Assembly (NCBI GenBank): GCA_913057235.1
Contig: CAJXNI010000012.1
Span: 30,989-94,988, forward strand
Source of the DNA: an uncultured Bacteroidota bacterium
GTDB lineage: Bacteria; Bacteroidota; Bacteroidia; Flavobacteriales; Schleiferiaceae
DNA length: 64,000 nucleotides
Direction of reading: 5' to 3'
In this document: positions 18,822 to 27,211 of the stretch, one piece after another
Numbering within the stretch: the stretch's first letter is position 1
Layout: each line of letters begins with the position of its first letter
Made by a program: the position numbers and the translations under genes
The notes under the pieces: model-generated
The model's input: the letters and a program-made list of their open reading frames with translations, nothing else
The model's database searches: none
What the model was told of the DNA's origin: nothing

Positions 18822-21323
18822 CTAGAGGGCAAACTTGCTGGTGAGCTTTAAAGCAAAATTATCTTCAAAATGCTGCAGGCTATTAGGACCATAGCGGTAG
18901 TAAAATCCCAAGCCCAGGCCTATGAAATTACCCACATACAGGCGATTCAACTCCAGACCGCTTTCAAAAAATCCCTGTTCCAAAGTTTTAAAGGCTATGC
19001 CCTGGTGCAGCTCTGGGTTGCGTAGGCTGCCTAAAGCCGCGCGGTTTACTAGTTCCAAGTGGGGTCTAAATTTTTCACCTCGGTAGAAGAGCGTTTTAAA
19101 ATCCTGGCGCCACATAATCTCTAAATACGAATCGCTCAAAAACTCATTAAAGCGCATGGTTTCAAATGAACTCCGGTCGGCCAGGCCTTCACTGCGCTCC
19201 CAAAAATTAGGACTATTGATACCATTGGCGGTGCCCACAAAGTTTTGCTGATAGGGTAAATCTTGAAAAAGATGGCCTGCCCTCAAGTTCAACACCGTGG
19301 TACCCAGCCGCAGTGTTTTCTTGCGATACTCTGCCTGAAACTGCAGCTTGTCAAAATAAAAATCGCCATTAAGCGTACCGGCCAAACCACGGCTGTAGCT
19401 GATCCAAAACACCGGAAAGCCGCCAGTTAAGGTGATTTTACCAAAAGGGGTTTCGGCAAATTCTTCTTTGGGTGCAATTCTAAAGGTGTTAATGATTTCC
19501 GTGTATTGGAAACCTCGTTTTAAAAATTCGGCTCCATCGCCTAAATTGGCATCAAATCGGTAATTGCCCACGGTATGCCTTCGCGATAAGCGGCCTCTTA
19601 ATTCATAGCTAACCATGGGCAGGGGATCTATTTGTAAGGCCGCGTACTGCTTATACTCGCGGTCCCATTGTTCAATAAAAAGCCTGCGGTAATTATCCTG
19701 AAAAAGCCCCCCTTGCTCCTGGCCCGGTATGCTAAAACTCCCACTTTCGGCCAAATCAAACTGGGTGCCCCCCAGAATGGCAAAACGCAGGTTTTTAATC
19801 AAGTTTATTTTGGTACTTAACCCATATTTATTGCGCTCATCTCTAAAGCCATAAGCGTAGTAGCCACTAAGGGTAAACCAATCTGAAAGCTTACTATTGG
19901 TGCTGGCACCCAAACCGAGCCGAAAGCCTTCGTATACATTGTAATTTAAAAGGCTACCAACATCTACATTTATAGGCCCCAAAGGCACGTAGCCCCTGGA
20001 AATTGTGAGCAATAGATTCAGGTTACGCTCAAAGTCTTCTTCTTCTGCTACACTATCCATAAAGGTATAGGTGCGCTTTTCCAGACTAGAAAGGGTATCT
20101 GAACGGTACTGGTCCAAAAGGTCTTGCGCCTTGCTGCTGGCATCATCTGGTATGGAAAGTTGCGCCATAGAAACCTCGGCTCGCTTTAAGTCTTTATTCA
20201 ACTCAATATCTAAAAGCCGCCTGCGCATGACCGCTTGTGGGGTGGCAGCGTTAATGCGTATCATTCGCAGGTCAATATCGGCTTCAAAAGCCGTGGGAAA
20301 CCAGGTATGCGCACCGTACCGCTGGTAGGATTGCCTGATAACCACCGGCAAGCTTTCAGTGCTGGCCGGTTGTGCCCGCACATTTTCAATGGCCCAGTCT
20401 GAACTATTAATGCTCAGCACCCCTTTCATGGCCTTAAATCCTTTGCCGGGCCGCGGTCTAAAGCTAATAATAAAGGTGGTGTCTCCCGGTGTTTTAAAAA
20501 GGGTGTCTTCCAAAATAAAATAGTAGCGCTTGGTGCTACCTTTACTAATGGGGTTTAAATACTCGTTACCGGTAATACCTACGTAATTGCCGTAAAATGA
20601 AAAGGACTGAAGCTGGGTTACCAAAAGGGCAAACATGGGATTTTTAAAGCCAGAGGTTCGCTGGGCCAGCACAGTCTCATTATCGCGCAAAGCCGACCGG
20701 AATTTGCGCTCCGTAACGGTTTCCATGAAAAACAAGTGCTGGTTGGAGAAAAGTTGGTGCATTTTAAAACCCGAGCTGTCAATTTTAGCAATGCTATCTG
20801 CACCGGCTGCAACGCTGTCGGTTTCGGTTTGCAGCAGTTCAGAGGCCATCACTGTATCAATCTCAGGATCAATGCTATCCAGGTTGAAACTCACCCAAAA
20901 CTTGCTGTAAGTCTTGTACTGAAAGCTCTCTAGGTTTTCGGGGTTATTGGCTTCGGCATTAGCCACCACATTTTTTATAATGCGGTGGGCCGGATTCTCT
21001 CCCGGAGTAATGGTTACCTCCTCCAGGGTTTCAACATTGGGCTCCAGCACCACTTTTAGGTTGGGCTTTAGGCTTTCGCCCAAAAGGGTTTTAGGCTTGA
21101 AGCCGATGTATGAAAAACGAAGTTGTTTTAATGGTTGTGCGATTTGGAGGCTGAAGCGGCCATCTAAATCTGTGGTGGTTCCGGCTTTTCCGCCATTAGC
21201 GGTAATATTTACAAAAGGAAGGGGTGTACCCTCTGGGTCTGTAATCAGACCTTTAATTTCGTATTGCGCACAGAGATTGGAAAAGACCAACAGTAGTAGT
21301 AAGCCTAAGATCGTGTTCTTCAT
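18822..21323 (-). CDS. DUF5686 / CarboxypepD_reg-like outer-membrane protein
   Basis: An 833-residue protein with a signal peptide (1-19), a carboxypeptidase-regulatory-like beta-sandwich (about 21-100, with the GTTTDLDGRFSL turn), and a long DUF5686 region ending in alternating strands that look like an outer-membrane barrel and terminate in Phe-Ala-Leu. The function is not established; the architecture resembles TonB-receptor relatives without a plug. Single gene; no clear promoter box found upstream. Confidence 0.85.
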   Translation of the reverse strand: MKNTILGLLLLLVFSNLCAQYEIKGLITDPEGTPLPFVNITANGGKAGTTTDLDGRFSLQIAQPLKQLRFSYIGFKPKTLLGESLKPNLKVVLEPNVETLEEVTITPGENPAHRIIKNVVANAEANNPENLESFQYKTYSKFWVSFNLDSIDPEIDTVMASELLQTETDSVAAGADSIAKIDSSGFKMHQLFSNQHLFFMETVTERKFRSALRDNETVLAQRTSGFKNPMFALLVTQLQSFSFYGNYVGITGNEYLNPISKGSTKRYYFILEDTLFKTPGDTTFIISFRPRPGKGFKAMKGVLSINSSDWAIENVRAQPASTESLPVVIRQSYQRYGAHTWFPTAFEADIDLRMIRINAATPQAVMRRRLLDIELNKDLKRAEVSMAQLSIPDDASSKAQDLLDQYRSDTLSSLEKRTYTFMDSVAEEEDFERNLNLLLTISRGYVPLGPINVDVGSLLNYNVYEGFRLGLGASTNSKLSDWFTLSGYYAYGFRDERNKYGLSTKINLIKNLRFAILGGTQFDLAESGSFSIPGQEQGGLFQDNYRRLFIEQWDREYKQYAALQIDPLPMVSYELRGRLSRRHTVGNYRFDANLGDGAEFLKRGFQYTEIINTFRIAPKEEFAETPFGKITLTGGFPVFWISYSRGLAGTLNGDFYFDKLQFQAEYRKKTLRLGTTVLNLRAGHLFQDLPYQQNFVGTANGINSPNFWERSEGLADRSSFETMRFNEFLSDSYLEIMWRQDFKTLFYRGEKFRPHLELVNRAALGSLRNPELHQGIAFKTLEQGFFESGLELNRLYVGNFIGLGLGFYYRYGPNSLQHFEDNFALKLTSKFAL

Positions 21324-21395
21324 TTTTTATGCCTAGCTATGATCCTTGACAACCCGAAATCTAAATAGGTTGCCCCGGCTTTTAAAAGTTGAAAT

Positions 21396-21713
21396 TTATA
21401 AGGCTACCACCCTTTGCAACAGGCTTTTGTAAATGCTTTTGAATTCAGGCGAAATACTCTCACTGCGCACAGATTCAAAAACATGCTGGTCATTAATGGT
21501 TTCAATAAAGAAACGGCCCAGCTGTTTTTGACTATCAACACAAAGTGGGCCTAAAGTAGCCTGATGCTCTTGACCGTTGCATTGAAAAGAAATGCGGTAA
21601 CGTACTTTTACGTTACGACTTGCCATACGTAAGGGTGGATAACCTTCATCACAAATATCTACTTCCTCAAGATGGTCTTTAAGGCATTGCAGGTCTTTTT
21701 GAACTAATTCCAT
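21396..21713 (-). CDS. small hypothetical protein
   Basis: A 105-residue soluble protein, mixed alpha/beta by appearance, with three cysteines and no signal peptide, membrane segment or motif I recognise. Codon use matches the neighbours, and the start ATG is the first in frame. Between the DUF5686 gene and a small lipoprotein gene on the other strand. Confidence 0.6.
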   Translation of the reverse strand: MELVQKDLQCLKDHLEEVDICDEGYPPLRMASRNVKVRYRISFQCNGQEHQATLGPLCVDSQKQLGRFFIETINDQHVFESVRSESISPEFKSIYKSLLQRVVAL

Positions 21714-21841
21714 GCTCTAAAAGTATAGGGAATTACTGAAACTTGAAAGTGTATTCAGCCCAATTTCAAATCTACGGGTCAGGGACTTTAGACATATTGT
21801 ATCTTTACCTAAATACCTTTTGATATGAGAGTTCTAAAATT

Positions 21842-22012
21842 ATGCGGATTAGCCTTTTAACCTTAAGTCTATTCCTGAGCCTGAGCGCTTGTAATGGAGG
21901 CCAGGCTCCCAACCAAGAGGAAGCATCCGAGGAAAAAACCGAAGAGGTTCAGGAAGAACCTAAAGAGCAAACCAATGAGCATCCCAATGGCGGCAGTAAG
22001 CACCCTAATTAA
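21842..22012 (+). CDS. 56-residue acidic lipoprotein
   Basis: An ATG at 21842 opens a 56-codon frame: a 16-residue signal peptide with lipobox LSAC (cysteine at 17), then a Glu/Pro/Asn/Lys-rich tail with no predicted fold, ending GGSKHPN. Signal II cleavage would leave a 40-residue lipid-anchored peptide. A near-match -7 box (TATCTTTA, 21800-21807) lies 35 bases upstream. An ATG at 21825 in another frame gives only 11 codons. It occupies the middle of the gap 21714-22060. Confidence 0.65.
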   Translation: MRISLLTLSLFLSLSACNGGQAPNQEEASEEKTEEVQEEPKEQTNEHPNGGSKHPN

Positions 22013-22060
22013 TGCTTAAAAAAGCTGCGCTAAGCCTAGAAGCCAAAACAGCAAGGACTT

Positions 22061-23434
22061 TTACAGAGCCTCCTTCTCTTGATTGGCCGGAGCCATAGGC
22101 AAACGCTTAAAGCTAAATTGTGACTTTACCTGCAGAGACTGGCCTGCTACCTCCAAGATGGGATAGGCTAAAAAAGGTATAGCCTGCTTTGGGCCTGGTT
22201 CTACTTTGATATGCCGACCCTTGCTCAACGTAAAACGATTGGCCGGGTGATGGCCAAAATAATAAGTGGATAGTGCGCTGTATTTATCGGCCTCACTAAG
22301 GTCTACCGGCCACCATTTGCCAGCCGCGTAAAATTCTGCCCAACAGTGGTAGCCGTTTACGCCTCCTTCTTGGCTGGCGGCTGGTAAAGCAGCGCCAATA
22401 CCAAAGCGGGCAGGAATGTTAGCGGTACGAGCCAGAGCTATAAACAGTGAGTGAAACTCAGTACAGTTTCCTGAGCGAGCGTCACAGGCATAATCAGCAT
22501 CACCGGTACCGTAAGTGCCTTGCTTTGCGTAGCGCACATTATCTATAACATAGTCGTATAAGGCGCGTGCTTTTACCAAATCTGTTACCAGCGTTTTTCC
22601 ATCCAAGGCTTCATTAACCAATTTTGAAAAACGGCCCCCAACGGGCAGCAAAGGCGTGGGCGCCTGGTATTGATTGGATTGGGGCCGGGGTGCTTGGTAA
22701 GCCGATTTTTCCAGACGGCTCACGCGGTAACGCCAATTGAGCTTTTGCGCTTTTGCATGAGGCGGCAACTTTAAGTAGGCCACGGCTGTAAGATTAGCGC
22801 TATCTCGTAAGATTTGAGGTTTTAATTCTTTTGGGTACTGAATTTCATGAATGGTTTGAAATTCATCACTTTGCGGCCAGGGATACCATAGCTCAGCAGT
22901 ATCTTGTAAGGCGGGAATTGTAAAGGCGTAGCTAAACTCAAAACTGTCTTTTTCATGAATAACACCTAGAAGCTGAGGCGGAGCCCCTTCCAAAGGTTGG
23001 CGTTACCAAGTTTCATGAGCCTGTTGCTGCCAGGTATAAAAAGGCTGACCATTTAATTTATGAACTGTGGTTTCCGTAACCCGCATGGCAGTGGGCTTGC
23101 CAGCTAAAAAGAAGTCCACATCGTATACATCTCCAGATGTATCAGCCAGGTCTACACAGGCAAAATAACGCCCTTCGCCCAACACAGAAAGATACTCCGT
23201 ATGCACCCGCACCAACCTGAGCTCCAAATCAAAGCTATCTGCCCTAAGCGAAAAAAACCCTTGATTTTGCTCCGTTTCTGCACGTATGTATTGGCGTATA
23301 CCATTTTCCACATCGGCCAGGGTAGCCTTGGCTGGCTTTTCTTCTTTGGCTGGAGCCGATGAGTTACAGCCCAACATGCCGAGACCGAGCGTGGCCATTA
23401 GCACCCATACTAGGGACCTGCATTATTTTTTCAT
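22061..23434 (-). pseudogene. lipoprotein-transglutaminase gene interrupted by two in-frame TAA codons
   Basis: One frame runs from an ATG at 23434 to 22061 (458 codons) and is broken only by TAA at 23423-23425 (codon 4) and TAA at 23003-23005. Ignoring the first, the start reads MKK, stop, CRSLVW and a full lipoprotein signal with lipobox MLGC. A ~130-residue domain follows (FACVDL, VYDVDFFLAG, VTETTVHKLNG). After the second stop the frame continues into a transglutaminase-like domain whose catalytic triad is intact (in the 310-residue segment Cys177 in SGNCTEF, His216 in GYHCW, Asp231 in PVDL). The segment 22061-22993 has no ATG near its start, only TTG, and no signal peptide. Alternatively there are two genes, a 133-residue lipoprotein with a GTG start at 23404 and a TTG-started enzyme. 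Confidence 0.65.
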
Positions 23435-23510
23435 AATTACCTCAAAATTAAAAGGTTCTTTAACGCTGGCACTAGCACCTTTTTCTAAACACTTTTAAAA
23501 GCAGGCCGGG

Positions 23511-24638
23511 CTATGCGCCTTCTTCCCACCACAGTGGCCGGGGGAATTCTTGATTCAGCTGAAAACGCTGACCAATGTAGGGATGCACCATGGGAACACC
23601 AGCTTGGCTGCTGGCCACTTTAAACCGCTTTATGGGCTCAGTCCATTCGTGTACCGCTAATTTGAAAGCGCCCCAATGAATAGGCATCAAAAGCTTTGCC
23701 TGTAGATCCCTACCCGCCTTTACACTTTCTTCAGGCATCATGTGAATTTGAGACCAGGCCTTGTTGTACTGCCCGCACTCTAAAAAAGCCAAATCAAAAG
23801 GCCCATACTTTTCACCAATTTCGGTAAAGTGCGGCCCGTAACCGCCATCACCACTAAAATAAAGCTGGTGGTGTTTGCCTTTAATCACCCAACTGGCCCA
23901 TTGGGTCTTATTCCTATCGGTTAAACCACGCCCCGAAAAATGGCGGGCCGGGGTTGCCACCAATTCTAAACCTTGGCTTTTAGCCGATTGCCACCAGTCT
24001 AATTCTATAATCTTGTGAGATGGCACACCCCATTTTTGCAGGTGACTACCCAAACCAAGGGCCGTGTAAAAGTGTCCTACCTCATCCTTCAACTTTAAAA
24101 TGGTGGGGTAGTCGAGGTGGTCGTAGTGATCATGCGATAAAATAACCGCATCAATTTGGGTAAGATCCTCCAGCGGAATGGCTTTTTGGTATTTAAAACG
24201 AGTACTGCCAAAGGAAACAGGAGCGGCAGTTTCACCCAGCATGGGATCTATTAAAATGCGTTGGCCTTCCAGCTCAAGCAAAAAGGCCGAATGCCCGTAC
24301 CAGGTTACAAAGCAAGCCGTATCGGCTGTAGCCTTAGTAGCATTTTCTCCAAATTTTACAGGTAAAGCTTGCTGCGGAGTTTGCCCCTTGCCAAAAAGCA
24401 TCTTAGGCAAGGTTTGCATCATTTCGCCAAATGAGCCCATACCCGTTTCAATCAGGTTCACAAATTGGTCGTTTTGGTAATGAGGCGATTGCTGCAGTTT
24501 TTTTAGGTGCTCTCCTTGAGGGGGCTGGCCAAACTGAGGGGCCGTTTTCACAAAAATAAAGGTTCCGGCAACTAAAGCTGCCAGCACTAATATTAAGGCA
24601 ATAAGCATGCGCTTGAGAAATTTAAAGGCTGTTTTCAT
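23511..24638 (-). CDS. membrane-anchored MBL-fold metallohydrolase (UlaG/NAPE-PLD-like)
   Basis: A 375-residue protein with an N-terminal membrane anchor (about 12-32) and a metallo-beta-lactamase fold. The motif SHDHYDHLD supplies metal ligands; further ligands are in FSGDGGYGPH and MPIHWGAFKL near the C-terminus. The layout resembles bacterial NAPE-PLD-type phospholipases and UlaG-like lactonases; the substrate cannot be inferred. It follows the SDR gene by 11 bases in the tetR-SDR-hydrolase operon. Confidence 0.85.
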   Translation of the reverse strand: MKTAFKFLKRMLIALILVLAALVAGTFIFVKTAPQFGQPPQGEHLKKLQQSPHYQNDQFVNLIETGMGSFGEMMQTLPKMLFGKGQTPQQALPVKFGENATKATADTACFVTWYGHSAFLLELEGQRILIDPMLGETAAPVSFGSTRFKYQKAIPLEDLTQIDAVILSHDHYDHLDYPTILKLKDEVGHFYTALGLGSHLQKWGVPSHKIIELDWWQSAKSQGLELVATPARHFSGRGLTDRNKTQWASWVIKGKHHQLYFSGDGGYGPHFTEIGEKYGPFDLAFLECGQYNKAWSQIHMMPEESVKAGRDLQAKLLMPIHWGAFKLAVHEWTEPIKRFKVASSQAGVPMVHPYIGQRFQLNQEFPRPLWWEEGA

Positions 24639-24649
24639 TAGAATTAGCC

Positions 24650-25699
24650 TTAGACCATCTTACGGTTAATCAGATCCTGAAAAGCGTCTTCCATGGTTTC
24701 TTGCAGGGGTCTTAACCGGATGCCTAACTCTTTTTTAATTTTAGAATTATCGGCTTGCCAAGGCACATTCACATTATTTTTAATGAATTGGCGGTCTAAA
24801 CTTTTATTAATTAAGGGCCCCACCAACATTAAAAGCCACTTGGGGAGCGCTTTTTTGGGCACCGGATAGTTACTACCAAATTTGGGTTGCAACGCTTTAC
24901 CCAGTTCTAAAAAGTTGGTGTTATGCGCACTGGTGATATGACGGCCCTTAGCTGCTGGTGTAAAGCCAGCCGCATAATGGGCATCGGCTACATCACGCAC
25001 GTCTACCATGCCAATTCCCACCTTGGGCGCCCCCATTTTCATAGTGCCATCTCCCATTTGTTTTAAGAGGCTAAAGCTTTCAGAAGTTACTTTGCCGTGA
25101 TTCAGTGCCGGCCCTAAAACCAGACTAGGGTTAATGGTGACCAAATCCCACTGCGACTGCTTTTCCTGAATTTCCCAGGCCTTCTTTTCAGCCAGGGTTT
25201 TTGAATACGAGTACGGCTGGTATTCTAATGAGGCCGTAGTGTTCCACTTTTCTTCTGTAAGGGGCTTTTGGGTTGTTTCTGAGGCATCTGTGTAAATGGC
25301 TGCGCAACTGCTGGTGAGTATAACCCGCTTTACTGTTGGCGTTTTATTGGCTTGTTCTAAAACATTGACGGTGCCCTTTACGGCCGGGTCAATCAACTCT
25401 TTCTGGGGGTCTTTAAAATCTGAAGTAAATGGAGATGCCGTATGGTAGACCAATTCACAATCTTTCATGGCTTCCGCATACGAACCTTCTTCTAAAAGAT
25501 CAGCCTTAAAGAATTTAATGGAGCCGGTGGCGTTTTCCGCTAGCTCCTGTAAGTGCTTAATTTTAGTTTCATTTTCAGGATTGCGCACCGGAGCATACAC
25601 GGTTAAGCCTTCTTCTAAAAGCTTCTTTACAAGCCAACCGGCTACATAGCCTGTGGCACCAGTTACCATTACCGGTTTGGCGGTATCAATCTTTGTCAT
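24650..25699 (-). CDS. extended SDR, dihydroflavonol-4-reductase-like NAD(P)-dependent oxidoreductase
   Basis: A Rossmann-fold protein of 349 residues with the nucleotide-binding motif GATGYVAGWLV (about 14-24), catalytic Tyr/Lys in YSYSKTLAEKKAW, and the SSCAAIY region supplying the catalytic Ser. The family reduces ketones and aldehydes or acts on hydroxyl groups; the substrate is unknown. It is preceded by the tetR-like gene and by an operator-like sequence at 25710-25726, and may be repressed by that regulator. Confidence 0.88.
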   Translation of the reverse strand: MTKIDTAKPVMVTGATGYVAGWLVKKLLEEGLTVYAPVRNPENETKIKHLQELAENATGSIKFFKADLLEEGSYAEAMKDCELVYHTASPFTSDFKDPQKELIDPAVKGTVNVLEQANKTPTVKRVILTSSCAAIYTDASETTQKPLTEEKWNTTASLEYQPYSYSKTLAEKKAWEIQEKQSQWDLVTINPSLVLGPALNHGKVTSESFSLLKQMGDGTMKMGAPKVGIGMVDVRDVADAHYAAGFTPAAKGRHITSAHNTNFLELGKALQPKFGSNYPVPKKALPKWLLMLVGPLINKSLDRQFIKNNVNVPWQADNSKIKKELGIRLRPLQETMEDAFQDLINRKMV

Positions 25700-25709
25700 A
25701 GTTCTTGGT

Positions 25710-25726
25710 TTAGTGAGTGCTTACTT
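25710..25726. promoter_or_regulatory. putative TetR operator upstream of the SDR gene
   Basis: TTAGTGAGTGCTTACTT, an imperfect dyad (AGTGAG / CTTACT), 11 bases before the SDR start. The first ten bases and the closing TTACTT recur at 26267-26287 in front of tetR. Confidence 0.5.
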
Positions 25727-25745
25727 TTTTATTGATTGAAAAAAA

Positions 25746-26267
25746 TTACAATTCGTATTTGGCCTTTAGGGCATCTAAAATATGATTTTGCCGGGCCGGT
25801 GGGTGCAGCAAAAAGGCGGTAGCTGCTCCATCAATAAACATAAATATTAGCTCGGTCTCAGCCGATGGGTTGGGGTAAGCCAATTCCTTCAAAGCATGTT
25901 CTACCGCCCTTTTAACTGGCTGGGTGTATTCCGAATTATCCTGATCAGTTTGCCATTTAAGCGCATAGGTGAGCCGCCACATCTCATATTGATCTTCCTT
26001 AATAGCAAAGGGTAATTCCAAGGTTTTGCGGATAACCTCCTTGGGGGTTGTTTCCATAACAATTTCGGCAAAATAACCCTTGGCCATGGCCATACTTTGA
26101 TCCAAAATAGCCGATAGCAAGCCCTCCTTATTTTAAAAGTGCCTGAAAATTAATCCTTCTGAAACTCCAGCTCTTTCAGCCACTTTGCGAGTAGAGGTGG
26201 CAGCATAGCCCTCCAGCGCAAACAGCTCAAGAGCCGATTTTATTATTTTCTCTTGTTTCTCGGTCAT
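25746..26267 (-). pseudogene. TetR/AcrR-family regulator interrupted by an in-frame TAA
   Basis: From ATG 26267 the frame encodes an N-terminal helix-turn-helix (EKIIKSALELFALEGYAATS, then VAERAGVSEGLIFRHF). A TAA follows at 26133-26135 and then, in the same frame, NKEGLLSAILDQ and a ligand-binding domain of ~120 residues. In intact TetR proteins the text around the stop is RHFxNKEGLL with x usually Lys, so one codon (AAA or CAA) has become TAA. Without suppression only a 44-residue DNA-binding fragment is made. The frame has an upstream extension with an earlier start at 26324. It leads the SDR and metallohydrolase genes. Confidence 0.8.
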
Positions 26268-26289
26268 TAGTGAGTGAGTAATTACTTGC
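26267..26289. promoter_or_regulatory. putative TetR operator at the tetR start
   Basis: TTAGTGAGTG (26267-26276) followed by the palindrome AGTAATTACT (26277-26286) and TTGC, overlapping the tetR start codon. It shares TTAGTGAGTG and TTACTT with the site before the SDR gene, as expected for autoregulation. Confidence 0.5.
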
Positions 26290-26483
26290 ATATGTATTGA
26301 GGATTTTATTCTCCTGCAAACCAATTCTTGAAAAAGTATCGCAAAAGGCTTCTAAATTCACCCCCTTCTCACGTACACCAATCACCTAAAGGCAGGCTTG
26401 TGTTTATACAGTTGAAATTGATTGATTTTTAAACTCTTAGCCCTCAAATAGCCTTCTACATTCAAATTTAAAACGAAAGTATT

Positions 26484-26708
26484 ATGGCTATCCGATTAGC
26501 ATCAAGTTGTTCACATTTCGAAGCGCTCAGCGCTGATAACCAATGTGCAGTGCATGACATTAAAGTAAATGCCAATTATGTTTGCGACCGATTTTCGCTT
26601 AAGCCGCAACTTAATGGTGCACGCCACTGTGGTAGTTGCGCCCGATACAATGGAAGTTCCTGTGCGCACTCTCAAAAGGCCGCTGAAGGTATGTTATGTG
26701 CAAGCTAG
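26484..26708 (+). CDS. small cysteine-rich protein, probably truncated by a premature TAG
   Basis: A 74-residue cytosolic protein with seven cysteines at 9, 21, 34, 49, 52, 60 and 72, including a CGSC knuckle, suggesting zinc or iron-sulfur binding. It resembles a conserved small family of Bacteroidota that I recall ending in a Trp-Ala-Pro-(Gln/Lys) tail. Here codons after the TAG at 26706-26708 read Ala-Pro-Gln-Ala and then TAA at 26721-26723, so the TAG probably replaces a TGG and costs the last five residues. Whether the shorter protein works is unknown. Confidence 0.72.
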   Translation: MAIRLASSCSHFEALSADNQCAVHDIKVNANYVCDRFSLKPQLNGARHCGSCARYNGSSCAHSQKAAEGMLCAS

Positions 26709-26861
26709 GCGCCCCAGGCTTAAGTTATTTGAAAACGTATGGGTGTTTTAAGTCCAGCCCCTAAATAGCCACTTAAGTGGTTTAAGCAAAAAAGTGGATG
26801 ATCTATATCGCACTCTATAAAGTAAGGGTTAAAAATTGTTAAGCCCTAGAATGAAATAAAA

Positions 26862-26895
26862 TAAACCCTGCCAGCCAATAGGCTGGCAGGGTTTA
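26862..26895 (-). terminator. terminator of tRNA-Ser
   Basis: A perfect 15-bp stem (TAAACCCTGCCAGCC with its complement) around AATA, just 3' of the tRNA on the minus strand, followed by TTTTATTT. The rest of 26709-26899 shows nothing further. Confidence 0.85.
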
Positions 26896-26899
26896 TAGC

Positions 26900-26986
26900 G
26901 GAGAGGAAGAGATTCGAACTCTCGAAACCCGGTTAGGGTTTACACACTTTCCAGGCGTGCGCCTTCGACCACTCGGCCACCTCTCC
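26900..26986 (-). tRNA. tRNA-Ser (anticodon GGA)
   Basis: An 87-base class II tRNA. The acceptor arms GGAGAGG and CCTCTCC pair, the D-arm region GCCGAGTGGTCGAAGGC is typical of serine tRNAs, the anticodon loop CTGGAAA gives GGA, the long variable arm is present, and GTTCGAATC marks the T loop. CCA is not encoded. It reads UCC and UCU serine codons. Confidence 0.96.
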
Positions 26987-27211
26987 TTTTTCTGCAAAAA
27001 ATCGGCCTTGAGCCAACCTTTTCAATTATTGTAGTCTAAAACTCTACTGGGCAGCAAATTTACAAATATGAATAGCTACCGTGGGCAATCAACCCTTTTT
27101 TTTGTGTAATCTGGCCCCGTATGTTACCTAAATGTCAAAATTTCTTGGCGGTAACTTTTGCTTTGGTTCAAGTTTGTTAATTTCACCGCAAATTTTAATC
27201 AACATTTAAAA

